DNA of 64,000 nucleotides, taken from positions 35,845 through 99,844 of the forward strand of contig JBBQJI010000026.1 in NCBI GenBank assembly GCA_038325765.1, written 5' to 3'. Below, piece after piece: positions 9,501 through 17,038 of the stretch; position 1 is the first letter of the stretch; each line of letters starts with the position of its first letter. Source of the DNA: Xiheibacterium sp038325765. Its GTDB lineage: Bacteria; Myxococcota_A; Polyangia; Nannocystales; Nannocystaceae. Under the pieces are notes generated by a model. The model saw only the letters and a program-made list of their open reading frames with translations, was not told the DNA's origin and did not search any database. A program made the position numbers and the translations under genes.

Positions 9501-9701
9501 GCGCCCGATCTCGCGGCCGAACTGCGTCTGGTGCTCGCGCGGGCGCGCTGGGCCACCGGTGATCGCGACGGCGCCCGGACGTCGGCCGCCGAGGCGCTCA
9601 CGTTCGCCGCAAGCGACGACGATGACGGGTGGGCCAAGGAGATCCGCGCGTGGATCGAGGCCCACCCGCCGACGGCAGGCCGCCCGTCTCACGCCCCCTG
9701 A
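6543..9701 (+). CDS. Receptor Ser/Thr kinase: anti-sigma-like N-terminus, kinase, TM, TPR array
   Basis: 1052 aa. Residues 8-48 (VAAYVRGELDARERAAFEAD) match the ER-rich helix pattern of RskA-type anti-sigma domains but lack zinc ligands. The kinase domain spans about 98-370: glycine loop LGAGGMGAV at 105, HRDFKPTN with Asp218, DFGIA with Asp236 and a GTPAYMAPEQ segment. One TM helix lies at about 372-390. Outside it come the W-x7-C...C-L module and then at least eight TPR-like repeats (many with GxDHP or GxEHP turns) to the end. The likely job is to sense a periplasmic ligand through TPRs and control the divergent sigma factor. The 3' end overlaps the convergent MepA gene by 13 nt. Confidence 0.92.
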   Translation: MRDPTVPMTEVRVAAYVRGELDARERAAFEADLDREPQWLAVIALLARREHSGAPRGDEAPASAIEPARSTPGDDDALLERLERDHAARLRPGSRLGRYEVEEPLGAGGMGAVHAAYDPELKRRVALKVLRGGASRGQSRLLGEARALARLNDRHVIIIHDVGTWRSRVFIAMELLEGQTLHAWRAAAPRRWREIVDVFVDAGRGLAAAHDAGVIHRDFKPTNVMRTPEGRVVVLDFGIAHAPDDAQDGSAATAEAGSHDDDPMGTGPRERVFGTPAYMAPEQRRGEPCGPQADQYAYCVALFEALHGHVPCQGEAGEGFPRAAPDAVGRWPRGLARAIDRGLADDPSARHASMRDLVDALVAAARPRSRRAAAVLVAAAATAAIGIALVSEREPPCTGAARALAVSVDDAHLDAAIATIAATGRPWSEPTAATAGAGLHAFADAWIAEHTAACRATRIDETQPEAILDLRMQCLDRRRRSLGALTDLLVDADAELAAEAVRAVDTLPPVHGCRDVESLRAPLQAPTDPGSSARAEALLDAVAQIEALRGAVRLDEAAALAERAVVDADALGHPPTEAEARLVAGWVHADRGEHARAEVELRAALAAAEAGQHDEAIAVAWHRLAWVVGYKLARHDEGRRFAEHAAAWSRRLGAAPHHELPRMIAQGWIEHDAGEFEAALRHFEAALEVAEGLPDDVATRPHDLALAHNGIGAAALGLADLARARDAFAHAEAQLVSRLGPDHPDVARVRNNLASLLRGLGQTEAALAMFEHNLATFEASVGADHPLVGQTLVNIAVAELDLGRDADAERHAERAIAVLSRAHDPDHPMVAKAHTLRGDARVQLDRPLEAIADLQRALDIERATLGAEHPSVGIIESNLGAAYYALGRFDEAEAHQRSAVAILEVGLGEDHPNVAFVLVSLGQTLRSMARLDGALVALRRAATIADPTLRPGALLRIGEILLERGEAQDALAQLERARALQREIETAPDLAAELRLVLARARWATGDRDGARTSAAEALTFAASDDDDGWAKEIRAWIEAHPPTAGRPSHAP

Positions 9702-10567
9702 CAGCGCGGCCCCTGGCCCTCGCAGTCGAGTCGCACGTGCACGTGGGCGCGGTGGCCAGGCTCGTGACGGATCACCGCGGCGGCGCCATCGCCCCCCGGC
9801 CATTGGAACCAATGGTCGACCACCTGCGGGTGCACGCCGGCGCGCAGTGCTGCGCGGTGCAGGTGCTCTTGCCGCGCGAAGTCGAAGAACACGTGGGTGA
9901 CACGGCCGGTCTCGAGGAAGCTGTGGACGAGCGCCCACGTCGCGTCCCAGTCGACCTGCTCGGCGCCGAGCGGCAACGTCGTGCGATCGAGCCCGGGCGC
10001 GAGCACCAGGCGGATGTCGATGTCGCGACCGCTGCGGTGCGAGACGTGGGGCCCGAAGGCGCCGCCCGACGGCAGGCTGAGATCGCCGATCACCACCTCG
10101 GCTGCGACGCCGCGATCGCGGCGCAGGCTCGAGAACGCCGCCGCGATCGTGCGCACCGTCTGCGAGGTCGCCCACGAGCGGCCGGCATCGCGACGGGTGT
10201 AGGCCGCGGGATCGAACGGCAGCTGCACACCACCCACGAGCGCGCCGCCTTGGGGTGTGCCGATGCTGTGGCCGCCGTCCGGGCTCGTCGACGCGCCGCG
10301 GATCGCGACCGCGAGGCCCTGCGATCCCGGCAGACCGAGCAGCTCATCCTCCCCGAGCTCACGGTCGCCGACCGCGAGGATCTCTCGCTCCGACGCGTCG
10401 GGGTCGCCGACCACGGCCGGCGTCGCGGACCGCGGCAACGCCACGGGCCTCTCCGGCGACGTCGGGGGCTCGGACTGGGCGATGGGCGCGCTCGCGGCCT
10501 CATCCACCCATGGGCTGCACGCGCACGCGAGCGCGAGCGCCAGCGTCGGCATCCGCGGGAGGCTCAC
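9689..10567 (-). CDS. mepA: Penicillin-insensitive murein endopeptidase (MepA, M74-like)
   Basis: 292 aa, exported (short signal peptide MSLPRMPTLALALACAC, possibly a lipoprotein). Around residue 180 SHRSGRDIDIRL supplies the first metal ligands, and near the C-terminus HEPGHRAHVHVRL supplies the second set. Together these match the H..GRD.D and H.GH..H.HVR signatures of LAS-type metallopeptidases that cut D-Ala-mDAP cross-links. It probably trims peptidoglycan in the periplasm. GTG 10567 has TAGGCT 6 nt upstream. Its 3' end overlaps the kinase gene by 13 nt. Confidence 0.88.
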   Translation of the reverse strand: MSLPRMPTLALALACACSPWVDEAASAPIAQSEPPTSPERPVALPRSATPAVVGDPDASEREILAVGDRELGEDELLGLPGSQGLAVAIRGASTSPDGGHSIGTPQGGALVGGVQLPFDPAAYTRRDAGRSWATSQTVRTIAAAFSSLRRDRGVAAEVVIGDLSLPSGGAFGPHVSHRSGRDIDIRLVLAPGLDRTTLPLGAEQVDWDATWALVHSFLETGRVTHVFFDFARQEHLHRAALRAGVHPQVVDHWFQWPGGDGAAAVIRHEPGHRAHVHVRLDCEGQGPRCQGA

Positions 10568-10573
10568 TGCGCC

Positions 10574-10579
10574 AGCCTA
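10574..10579 (-). promoter_or_regulatory. -10-like TAGGCT of mepA-like gene
   Basis: TAGGCT on the minus strand ends 6 nt before GTG 10567. Confidence 0.45.
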
Positions 10580-10661
10580 CCGCGCCCACCTGGCCCCGCC
10601 GAAACAACCGGCGCTGCCGCTGGCCACGGTGCGCGACTCCGAGCATGCGCGGTAAGCCTGC

Positions 10662-10667
10662 TACGCT
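10662..10667 (+). promoter_or_regulatory. -10-like TACGCT of DUF2007 gene
   Basis: TACGCT ends 5 nt before GTG 10673, the shortest spacing of the set. Confidence 0.45.
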
Positions 10668-10672
10668 GAGAC

Positions 10673-11337
<665 letters not shown>

Positions 11338-11341
<4 letters not shown>

Positions 11342-11598
11342 CGAGCCGTGCTGGGCGCGAACTCGATCTCGACCAGCGCGCCGGTGCGCGCGTCGAGCCA
11401 CGCGGTGTCGTCACCGTCGCTGACCCTCCAGCGATCGCCCTCGAGCGCGGCGTACTGCGGCACGTCGTCGAGGTAGTCGGCGGCCTCGATCGCGGCCATC
11501 GCCTCCGTGATCCGGGCGGCGCCCCCGTCCGGGATGAGCGGCAGGGTGACCGCCGCCGCGATCGCGACAGCGACGAGGTCGATTCGCCAACGTTGCAT
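11338..11598 (-). CDS. Small exported or membrane protein
   Basis: 86 aa from ATG 11598. One N-terminal hydrophobic segment (IDLVAVAIAAAVTLPLI) is a signal peptide or anchor. The rest (RITEAMAAIEAADYLDDVP, then WRVSDGDDTAWLDARTGAL) recalls PepSY-type sequences, but the match is weak. ATG 11598 is preferred to ATG 11607 because TAAGAT (11606-11611) overlaps the latter and sits 7 nt before the former. Confidence 0.68.
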
Positions 11599-11605
11599 GA
11601 CCGCC

Positions 11606-11611
11606 ATCTTA
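11606..11611 (-). promoter_or_regulatory. -10-like TAAGAT deciding the start of the small gene
   Basis: TAAGAT ends 7 nt before ATG 11598 and overlaps the alternative ATG at 11607, so the downstream ATG is the likely start. Confidence 0.4.
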
Positions 11612-11756
11612 GCGTCATCTTCTCGTGACACACGAGGATGTGCTGATTCTGGTCGAATCGGGCACGAATAGGCCGATATCGGCGCCGAGAGGCCCGTGGC
11701 GCCTACGTCGCGTGTTGCATTGGTGTGACATTGAGCGCGACCCCGAGCCGGCGGGG

Positions 11757-13199
11757 TCACGGCCCCGCACACGCCGCGTTGCGCAGCGACCACCCGGTGG
11801 GATCCGATCCATACGCCGACACCCGCAGCCCGCCGATGTCCTTGACCTCGCCCGCGTCCGGGTCGTACCGGTACGCGCGCGCGTCGTGGCTCGACGTCGA
11901 CCACACGCGGCCGCCGAAGTCCATGGTGATGCCGTCGCAACGGCCGCCGGGGCAGCCGGCCGACGCGGGCGCGCCGACGTGCATGGTGCCGGCGTCGATC
12001 CACGTGACGCCGGGTGCCTCGTCGACGTGGTGGAAGCGTTCGTATGCGAGCCACATGCGACCGTCGAGGTCCTCGACGATGCCGGAGCGGCCCGTGGCCA
12101 GGATGTTCTTGGCGAGGCTCCACGTGTGGGTCACAGGCTCGAGGCGCGCCGCGGTGGCCTGCGCGCTGCCGTAGCGCGAGGACAACCACACGTGCCCCGT
12201 CGCGTCGATGGTGAGGCCCGCGGGCAAAAGTGGCGGCACCTCGATCGCCTCGAGCTGCCCGCTCGCGTCGACCTTCGCCAACCGCGAGGCGCCGGCGACC
12301 GAGTTGGCCAGCCAGAAGCCGCCGCTGCGATCGACGGCGCCCATCGTCGGCATGGCACCGTTACACGGGAACAGGTCGAGCTCGAGGCTGCCGAGCACGA
12401 CGCCGGTCTCACCGTCGACGCGCACGACCCTCGTGTTCGCGGAGCTCACCGTGCAACCCGCCGTCCACACCACCTGCGCCGTGCTCTCGCAGCTCACGGC
12501 ATCGATCGCGCCCGGACCCCACCCGATCGGGATCTGGCGCGAGAACGGAAGCGGCGTCGACCATGCGACGCACTCGTCCGTACCGAACGGCAGTGCTGTG
12601 GGGCCCGTCGAGGTCCGCACCTCGGGGTTGGTGTCCTGCTGACCGTCGCACAGCCCGGGTCGCGTCCAGATCTTCGTGAGGCCGCCGCCCTCGTCCGCCA
12701 CCGCGACCGCGTGGCCGTCGATGCTCACCGCCGTGGTCACCGGCTTGCCGCCCTCGGCAGCGGTGGCGTAGGCCCCGGCGATCTCCATGGTGTCGGCGTC
12801 GATCTTGTAGACGAGCCCGTCCTCGGGGCTGGGCAACCACACGCTGCCGAACTGCGAGGGGTCGGGGCACGGGCAGCTCACGTCGGGTCCGTCGCCGCTG
12901 TCCGGGCCCACCTCGCCGATGCCCGCGGTCATGCCGTGGCCGTCGTCATCGGGACCGTCGCCTGTGCCGCCAGATCCACCGCCAGATCCACCGCCAGATC
13001 CACGGCTCGAGCCGCCGGGCTCCTCCCCGTCGCCGTCCGTGTCATCCCCCGCCCAGGCATCGAGGTCGTCGTCTCCCGAGCTACCCGAGCCGTCGCTCCC
13101 CGAGAGGGTCGGCGGCACACCGCAGGCACTTGCACCCACGACGACCGACAGTACACAGGTGATGGAACAGGCGGTGTGCGGCTTCACGCTGCCGTGCAT
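11757..13199 (-). CDS. Lipoprotein with Vgb/SMP-30-like beta-propeller
   Basis: 480 aa from ATG 13199 (an in-frame ATG 30 nt upstream would put extra residues before the signal peptide). The signal ends ...VVVGASAC. A linker rich in D, G and S (GSGGGSGGGSGG) runs to about residue 100. The remainder has blade-like repeats (GLVYKIDADTMEI, AGLTIDATGHVWLSSR, GITMDFGGRVWSTSS) as in virginiamycin-B-lyase/SMP-30 propellers. It resembles the lipoprotein at 3323 in plan, but the sequences are not close by eye. Probably a cell-surface protein; substrate unknown. Confidence 0.82.
   Translation of the reverse strand: MHGSVKPHTACSITCVLSVVVGASACGVPPTLSGSDGSGSSGDDDLDAWAGDDTDGDGEEPGGSSRGSGGGSGGGSGGTGDGPDDDGHGMTAGIGEVGPDSGDGPDVSCPCPDPSQFGSVWLPSPEDGLVYKIDADTMEIAGAYATAAEGGKPVTTAVSIDGHAVAVADEGGGLTKIWTRPGLCDGQQDTNPEVRTSTGPTALPFGTDECVAWSTPLPFSRQIPIGWGPGAIDAVSCESTAQVVWTAGCTVSSANTRVVRVDGETGVVLGSLELDLFPCNGAMPTMGAVDRSGGFWLANSVAGASRLAKVDASGQLEAIEVPPLLPAGLTIDATGHVWLSSRYGSAQATAARLEPVTHTWSLAKNILATGRSGIVEDLDGRMWLAYERFHHVDEAPGVTWIDAGTMHVGAPASAGCPGGRCDGITMDFGGRVWSTSSHDARAYRYDPDAGEVKDIGGLRVSAYGSDPTGWSLRNAACAGP
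12967..13007 (+). repeat. 12-bp repeats coding the Gly/Ser linker
   Basis: Three copies of a ccagatccaccg-type 12-mer encode GGGS units (minus strand) in the linker of the propeller lipoprotein. Confidence 0.75.
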
Positions 13200-13277
13200 C
13201 GGCGCGTGTGGCCGGTGCAAGACCCCCATTCGGGCACACCGGGGCGCGGCGGTGGCCCATGGTGGGCCGCAGGCGCG

Positions 13278-14402
13278 CTACTCGATCGTCGAGTCGGTCA
13301 CATCGATCGGCGTGTCGTCGTGGTTCGAGATCTGCGGGTAGGTGACGTACCAGCTGCCGCCGGTGTTGCGCGTGATGGTCGAGCGATCGATGACCACGTT
13401 GCCGGTGCGGTCGTTCGACACGAACAGGATCGCGCTGCCGTGGGCGTTGACCTGGTTGTCCTCGATGCGCGTGCCGCAGATCGACAGCGTCATCTCGTTG
13501 CCGTCGTTGTAGATCGCGCCGCCGCTGCCTCCGCCCGGCGTCCCGGCCATCGCCGGGTTGGCGCCGACCCCGATCGCGCGGTTGTGCGACAGCACGCTGT
13601 CGAGGATCGTCCACGACACGCCGATGCTGCTCAGGGCGCCGCCGTTGGAGCCGACGTTGCCGAGTTCCGCGGTGCCACCGAACGTGCTGTTGACGACGTA
13701 GACCTCACCGCCGTCGAACTGGCTGAACACCCGCACCGCGCCGCCGCCGACATCGGGGCCTTCGCCCGCGCAGACGTTGTTGAAGAAGCGCGTGTTGACC
13801 AGCTTGAACCGCCCGCCGCGCACCCAGATCGCGCCGCCGCCGTCGAACTCCGCCTCGTTCGCCGAGTTGCCGTCGACGAACGTCAGGTTCTGCACCGTCA
13901 GCCGCGGGTGATCTTGGTTCTGACACATCGGCGTGGTCCAGATCTGGGCCTCGTCGCAGGTGTTCATGTAGAGGATGCGGGTCCGACCGCCGCCGCTGAG
14001 CGTGACCAGCCCGCCGCCGTCGATGACGATCTCGGGCCCCGTGTCGTTGAAGATCTTGGCCGGGCGGTCGAGCGTGATCGTGATCGGATCCGGGCCGCAG
14101 TCGAAGTTGATGACGCCACCTCCGGCGACACCATCGACGACGGCGTCGGCGGTGCAGCTCGCCGGCGTGCCGTCGCCGATCACGTGGGTCGGCGCCGAGA
14201 CATCGGCGAGCCCCTCCGCCGCCGGGATGTCGCAGTCGCCGTCCGGGTTGCCGGCCGGCGGGCCCTGCTGGGGGTTCGTCAGCGGGTTCTCGACCTCGAC
14301 GTCGTCGGCCTCGCCGCCGGCCTCGCAGGCAACCAGCGCGATGCCCATCACCGCCGCCTGCCGCCACCCCGAGCTCCGATCCCTGCGCTGCGCTGCCGTC
14401 AT
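13278..14402 (-). CDS. Lipoprotein with right-handed beta-helix repeats
   Basis: 374 aa. ATG 14402 gives a signal peptide ending ALVAC and has a GGAGG Shine-Dalgarno 10 nt upstream. After an N-terminal linker the protein repeats short strands with G/N turns (IVIDGGGLVTLSGGG, LTVQNLTFVDGN, GGALSSIGVSWTILDSV, ISRNTGG-like ends), the hallmark of parallel beta-helices such as those in pectate lyases, adhesins and Pmp-type proteins. Cys residues recur in the first half. No catalytic motif is identifiable, so it may be a structural or adhesive surface protein. Confidence 0.82.
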   Translation of the reverse strand: MTAAQRRDRSSGWRQAAVMGIALVACEAGGEADDVEVENPLTNPQQGPPAGNPDGDCDIPAAEGLADVSAPTHVIGDGTPASCTADAVVDGVAGGGVINFDCGPDPITITLDRPAKIFNDTGPEIVIDGGGLVTLSGGGRTRILYMNTCDEAQIWTTPMCQNQDHPRLTVQNLTFVDGNSANEAEFDGGGAIWVRGGRFKLVNTRFFNNVCAGEGPDVGGGAVRVFSQFDGGEVYVVNSTFGGTAELGNVGSNGGALSSIGVSWTILDSVLSHNRAIGVGANPAMAGTPGGGSGGAIYNDGNEMTLSICGTRIEDNQVNAHGSAILFVSNDRTGNVVIDRSTITRNTGGSWYVTYPQISNHDDTPIDVTDSTIE

Positions 14403-14607
14403 CGTGCCGATGCCTCCAGTCGAGCACGATAGCCGATGTGCCATTTGGTGCCGTCGCCCTCAGCGTTTTTTGCACGGAACAGGGCGGGCACGGCCGGCAA
14501 CGGCAGGCCGCCCGGACGCGCTCAGGCCTTCTGGGGCACCGGCCCGGTCCCCCTTCCACCGGGCGAAGCCCGGCGGAACCTCCCCCCTCCCATTCGCTGT
14601 CGCTCTC
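14403..14607. other. Intergenic, with a 6-bp GC hairpin at 14559-14573
   Basis: Apart from the beta-helix promoter, this region shows only CCGGGC-GAA-GCCCGG at 14559-14573. It lies downstream of the PiT-like gene on the minus strand but has no T-run, so a terminator role is weak. Confidence 0.35.
14413..14431 (-). promoter_or_regulatory. TATCGT -10-like element plus GGAGG RBS of beta-helix gene
   Basis: On the minus strand TATCGT (14426-14431) is followed by a 23-nt leader holding GGAGG (14413-14417), 10 nt before ATG 14402. This is a conventional leadered counterpart to the many leaderless-looking genes. Confidence 0.45.
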
Positions 14608-15759
14608 TCAGCCCCCGGCGACACTCGCCCACACCTGGCGCAGCAGCGAGTGGTTCACCGCCCCGGCAATCACCACCGAGAACACCAGGCCCAGACTCGC
14701 GTAGCCGAGGTCGCGGCGGATCATGCGTCCCGCCAGCTGCGGGCTACGCTCGCCGACGCCTCGCAGCGCGATGCCGAGCTCACGGCCGCCGAGCATGCCG
14801 ATGAACACCCAGGTGGTGCTCATCGGCACCGGGCTCACGACCGTGAACACGTAGAGGATCGCCGAGTACATGAGGTCGATCACCGTCGCGGGCCGCACGT
14901 CGAAGACGCCGGACTTCTCGTCGACGACCTGCTGGATCGTCTCGCCGCCCTGCCTGAACAGCACCGCCAGACCGAGCAGGATCACTGCCATGAACGCGGC
15001 GAGCTCCACCGGTGCGAGCCGCCGCGGCAGGTACACGGCGACGTTGGCAGCGTCCTGGATCAGCCACATCGACCACAGCACACCGCTGGTGATCCACTGG
15101 CCGAGGCGCCACAGCGGATGGGCGGGGCCGCGGAACCACCGCTCGAAGCGCGGCGCGAGCGCGAGGAACAGCACGATCGACACCGTGAACGCCAGGACGT
15201 AGCCGCTGATGCTCTTGGTCATCATCGCCCCGACCCCATCGGCCGAGGTCGAGAAGCTGGTGAGCAGCAAGAACGTGGTGGACACCGGCATCCGCAGCCG
15301 GGTCATGACGAGCAAGAAGATCGGCGCGGCCACCTGCAAGAACGAGAAGTCCTGCGGCGCACGCTCGAAGCCCTTGGCCGCGAGTCGGCCGTAGCTCACG
15401 TCGCCGCCGGTCTGCAGCCAGCCGTACCCGACCGTCGCGACGAAGATGCCGCCGATGAACAGCCACAGCACCCACCAGCGCTGGCGCCGGTTGCTGGCGA
15501 TGAAGGTGCCGATCGTCTGGATGCTGTCGTTGGCGACGGTGGAGTAGGCGGCGAGGGCGAAGCCTACCCACATCGCCACCGGGGCCACCGGGGCGGTCGC
15601 AGCGGCCGCGACGAACGCCAGGGAGATCAGCACGATGAACACCCGCTCGCGCAAGGCGAGATCGAGCAACGCCCGCGACAGCGGGGGCCGAACGCGACCG
15701 GGCGGCGCTTCGGGGCTGGCCAACGGATCGCGAGCCTGGCACCCGCATGTCAGGGCCAA
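14608..15759 (-). CDS. PiT-like membrane permease (distant homologue)
   Basis: 383 aa with about nine TM helices. Two half-repeats recall the inorganic phosphate transporter (PiT) fold: AYSTVANDSIQTIGTF in the first half, and the P-[VM]-STT signature twice (MPVSTTFLLL and PMSTTWVFIG). The canonical GFHDAANA segment is replaced, so phosphate is not certain; another anion or cation is possible. It starts at TTG 15759, and no better start is visible. A separate canonical PiT gene lies at 26166. No -10-like hexamer is seen near the start. Confidence 0.7.
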   Translation of the reverse strand: MALTCGCQARDPLASPEAPPGRVRPPLSRALLDLALRERVFIVLISLAFVAAAATAPVAPVAMWVGFALAAYSTVANDSIQTIGTFIASNRRQRWWVLWLFIGGIFVATVGYGWLQTGGDVSYGRLAAKGFERAPQDFSFLQVAAPIFLLVMTRLRMPVSTTFLLLTSFSTSADGVGAMMTKSISGYVLAFTVSIVLFLALAPRFERWFRGPAHPLWRLGQWITSGVLWSMWLIQDAANVAVYLPRRLAPVELAAFMAVILLGLAVLFRQGGETIQQVVDEKSGVFDVRPATVIDLMYSAILYVFTVVSPVPMSTTWVFIGMLGGRELGIALRGVGERSPQLAGRMIRRDLGYASLGLVFSVVIAGAVNHSLLRQVWASVAGG

Positions 15760-15865
15760 GGGTCGGCGACGTCACGGGCGGGCACGTTGCTGTCACACGA
15801 CGGTCGCGCGCGGCCTACCAGCCGACCCCCGCTGCGATCGCGGCGATTTCCGCCGGGTCGAGCCC

Positions 15866-16843
15866 TTATCCCGATCGGCCCCGGCTGCGGCTGCCGGCGT
15901 GGCCCTCGAGCCATCCCTGCAGGCTCGCGAGGGTGAACGGCTTGCTCAGCAGCCCATCGATCGTTCGGCATTGGCTGAGCACCGGCGATTCCGACCCGGA
16001 CACCATCAGCACGGGGCAGCTCATCCCTGCGGCGCGAACCCGCTCGGCGAGCTGGATCCCGTTCATCCCCGGCATCTCGAAATCGGTGACGATGCCGAGC
16101 GGTGGACCCGACCCGATCGCAGCCCAGGCGCGCCTGGGATCGGCGAAGCTCACGGTCTCGAGGCCCAGGCGCCGCGCCGCGGTCTCGATCACGGCGCGCA
16201 CGCCGGCGTCGTCGTCGACGATGACCCACCGACCGCGGGTCGAGGGCTCGCGGACAACCGTCGTGATGTCGACATGGACGCCCACCGCGCGGCGCGGCCG
16301 ATCATCGGCATCGCGCGAGGTGACCCGGCCGCGATCGAGGATCGTGCGCCAGGTGCCGTCGACGGCCCGCATGCGCACACGGATCTCGTAATGGTCGGTC
16401 TTGCCGTCGACCAGGCCATCGACCGCCGTGCGGGCGAACCCCACATCATCGAGGTGGAGCAGCTTGCCCCACGCACCCAGGCTCGACTCGATCTCACCCT
16501 CGGCGTAGCCGAGCATCCGTGTGCAGGCACCGTCGAAGTCGATGCGGCCGCGGACGAAATCCCATTGCCAGGTGCCGACCTCGGCGAGCTCGAGGCCCAT
16601 GCGCGCCCGCTCGAGGACCAGGGATTGCTCGCCCAGGCGCTCGTCGCGCTCGGCGATCGCGCGATTTGCCTCGAGCCCGCGCCGTGTCGACAACCATACG
16701 GCGATCACGACCAGCACCGGCGCCGGGGCGATTGCCCAGGGCAAGCCGGCCGCGACCGCGACCACGCCAACCACAGCCGCCGCGGCCGCGGCCACGACCA
16801 CGACCACAGCCTTCGGTATCGAGGAGGCGACAGACACCGGCAC
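15866..16843 (-). CDS. Membrane-anchored PAS plus response-regulator receiver protein
   Basis: 325 aa. Two hydrophobic segments (residues 10-50), a coiled-coil linker (AERDERLGEQSLVLERAR), and a PAS_3-type sensor (about 75-190; VGTWQWDFVRGRIDFD and HLDDV are typical). A receiver domain closes the protein: WVIVDDDAGVRAVI acidic pair, VTDFEMPGMNG phospho-acceptor Asp, and the conserved Lys in LLSKPF. There is no histidine kinase domain and no output domain, so it probably relays or titrates phosphate with a kinase encoded elsewhere. GTG 16843 has TACCGT 6 nt upstream. Confidence 0.85.
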   Translation of the reverse strand: MPVSVASSIPKAVVVVVAAAAAAVVGVVAVAAGLPWAIAPAPVLVVIAVWLSTRRGLEANRAIAERDERLGEQSLVLERARMGLELAEVGTWQWDFVRGRIDFDGACTRMLGYAEGEIESSLGAWGKLLHLDDVGFARTAVDGLVDGKTDHYEIRVRMRAVDGTWRTILDRGRVTSRDADDRPRRAVGVHVDITTVVREPSTRGRWVIVDDDAGVRAVIETAARRLGLETVSFADPRRAWAAIGSGPPLGIVTDFEMPGMNGIQLAERVRAAGMSCPVLMVSGSESPVLSQCRTIDGLLSKPFTLASLQGWLEGHAGSRSRGRSG

Positions 16844-16849
16844 GATCGC

Positions 16850-16855
16850 ACGGTA
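16850..16855 (-). promoter_or_regulatory. -10-like TACCGT of PAS-receiver gene
   Basis: TACCGT on the minus strand ends 6 nt before GTG 16843. Confidence 0.45.
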
Positions 16856-16959
16856 GCAGCGGTCCAGACTGCGAACAAGACACCGGCGCGTGCGCGAAGG
16901 CTTGGGCTTGGGCTTGGGCGCGCGGCAAAACGGCCAACGCGGCGGCGTGCCGTCACGGT

Positions 16960-17038
16960 CCGTTCAGCGCGGCCGTTCAGCGGCCGTTCAGCGCGGCCGT
17001 TCAGCGGCCGTTCAGCGGCCGTTCAGCGGCCGTTCAGG
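16960..17038. repeat. Seven-copy CCGTTCAGCG(CG)G tandem repeat
   Basis: Seven copies of a 10-12 bp unit containing GTTCAG. The last copy supplies the TGA stop (17034-17036) of the ketoacyl synthase on the minus strand. It fills half the gap before the PAS-receiver gene. Each CGGCCG junction is palindromic, so the transcript could fold in register. Confidence 0.85.

Noticed and set aside
11625..14432. A plus-strand ORF of 935 codons
   Set aside because: It is the shadow of the propeller and beta-helix lipoproteins on the minus strand. Its translation is Arg/His/Val-rich with no domain, and both minus genes have signal peptides.
16960..17038. CRISPR-like short repeats
   Set aside because: Units are 10-12 bp with no spacers and no cas genes.
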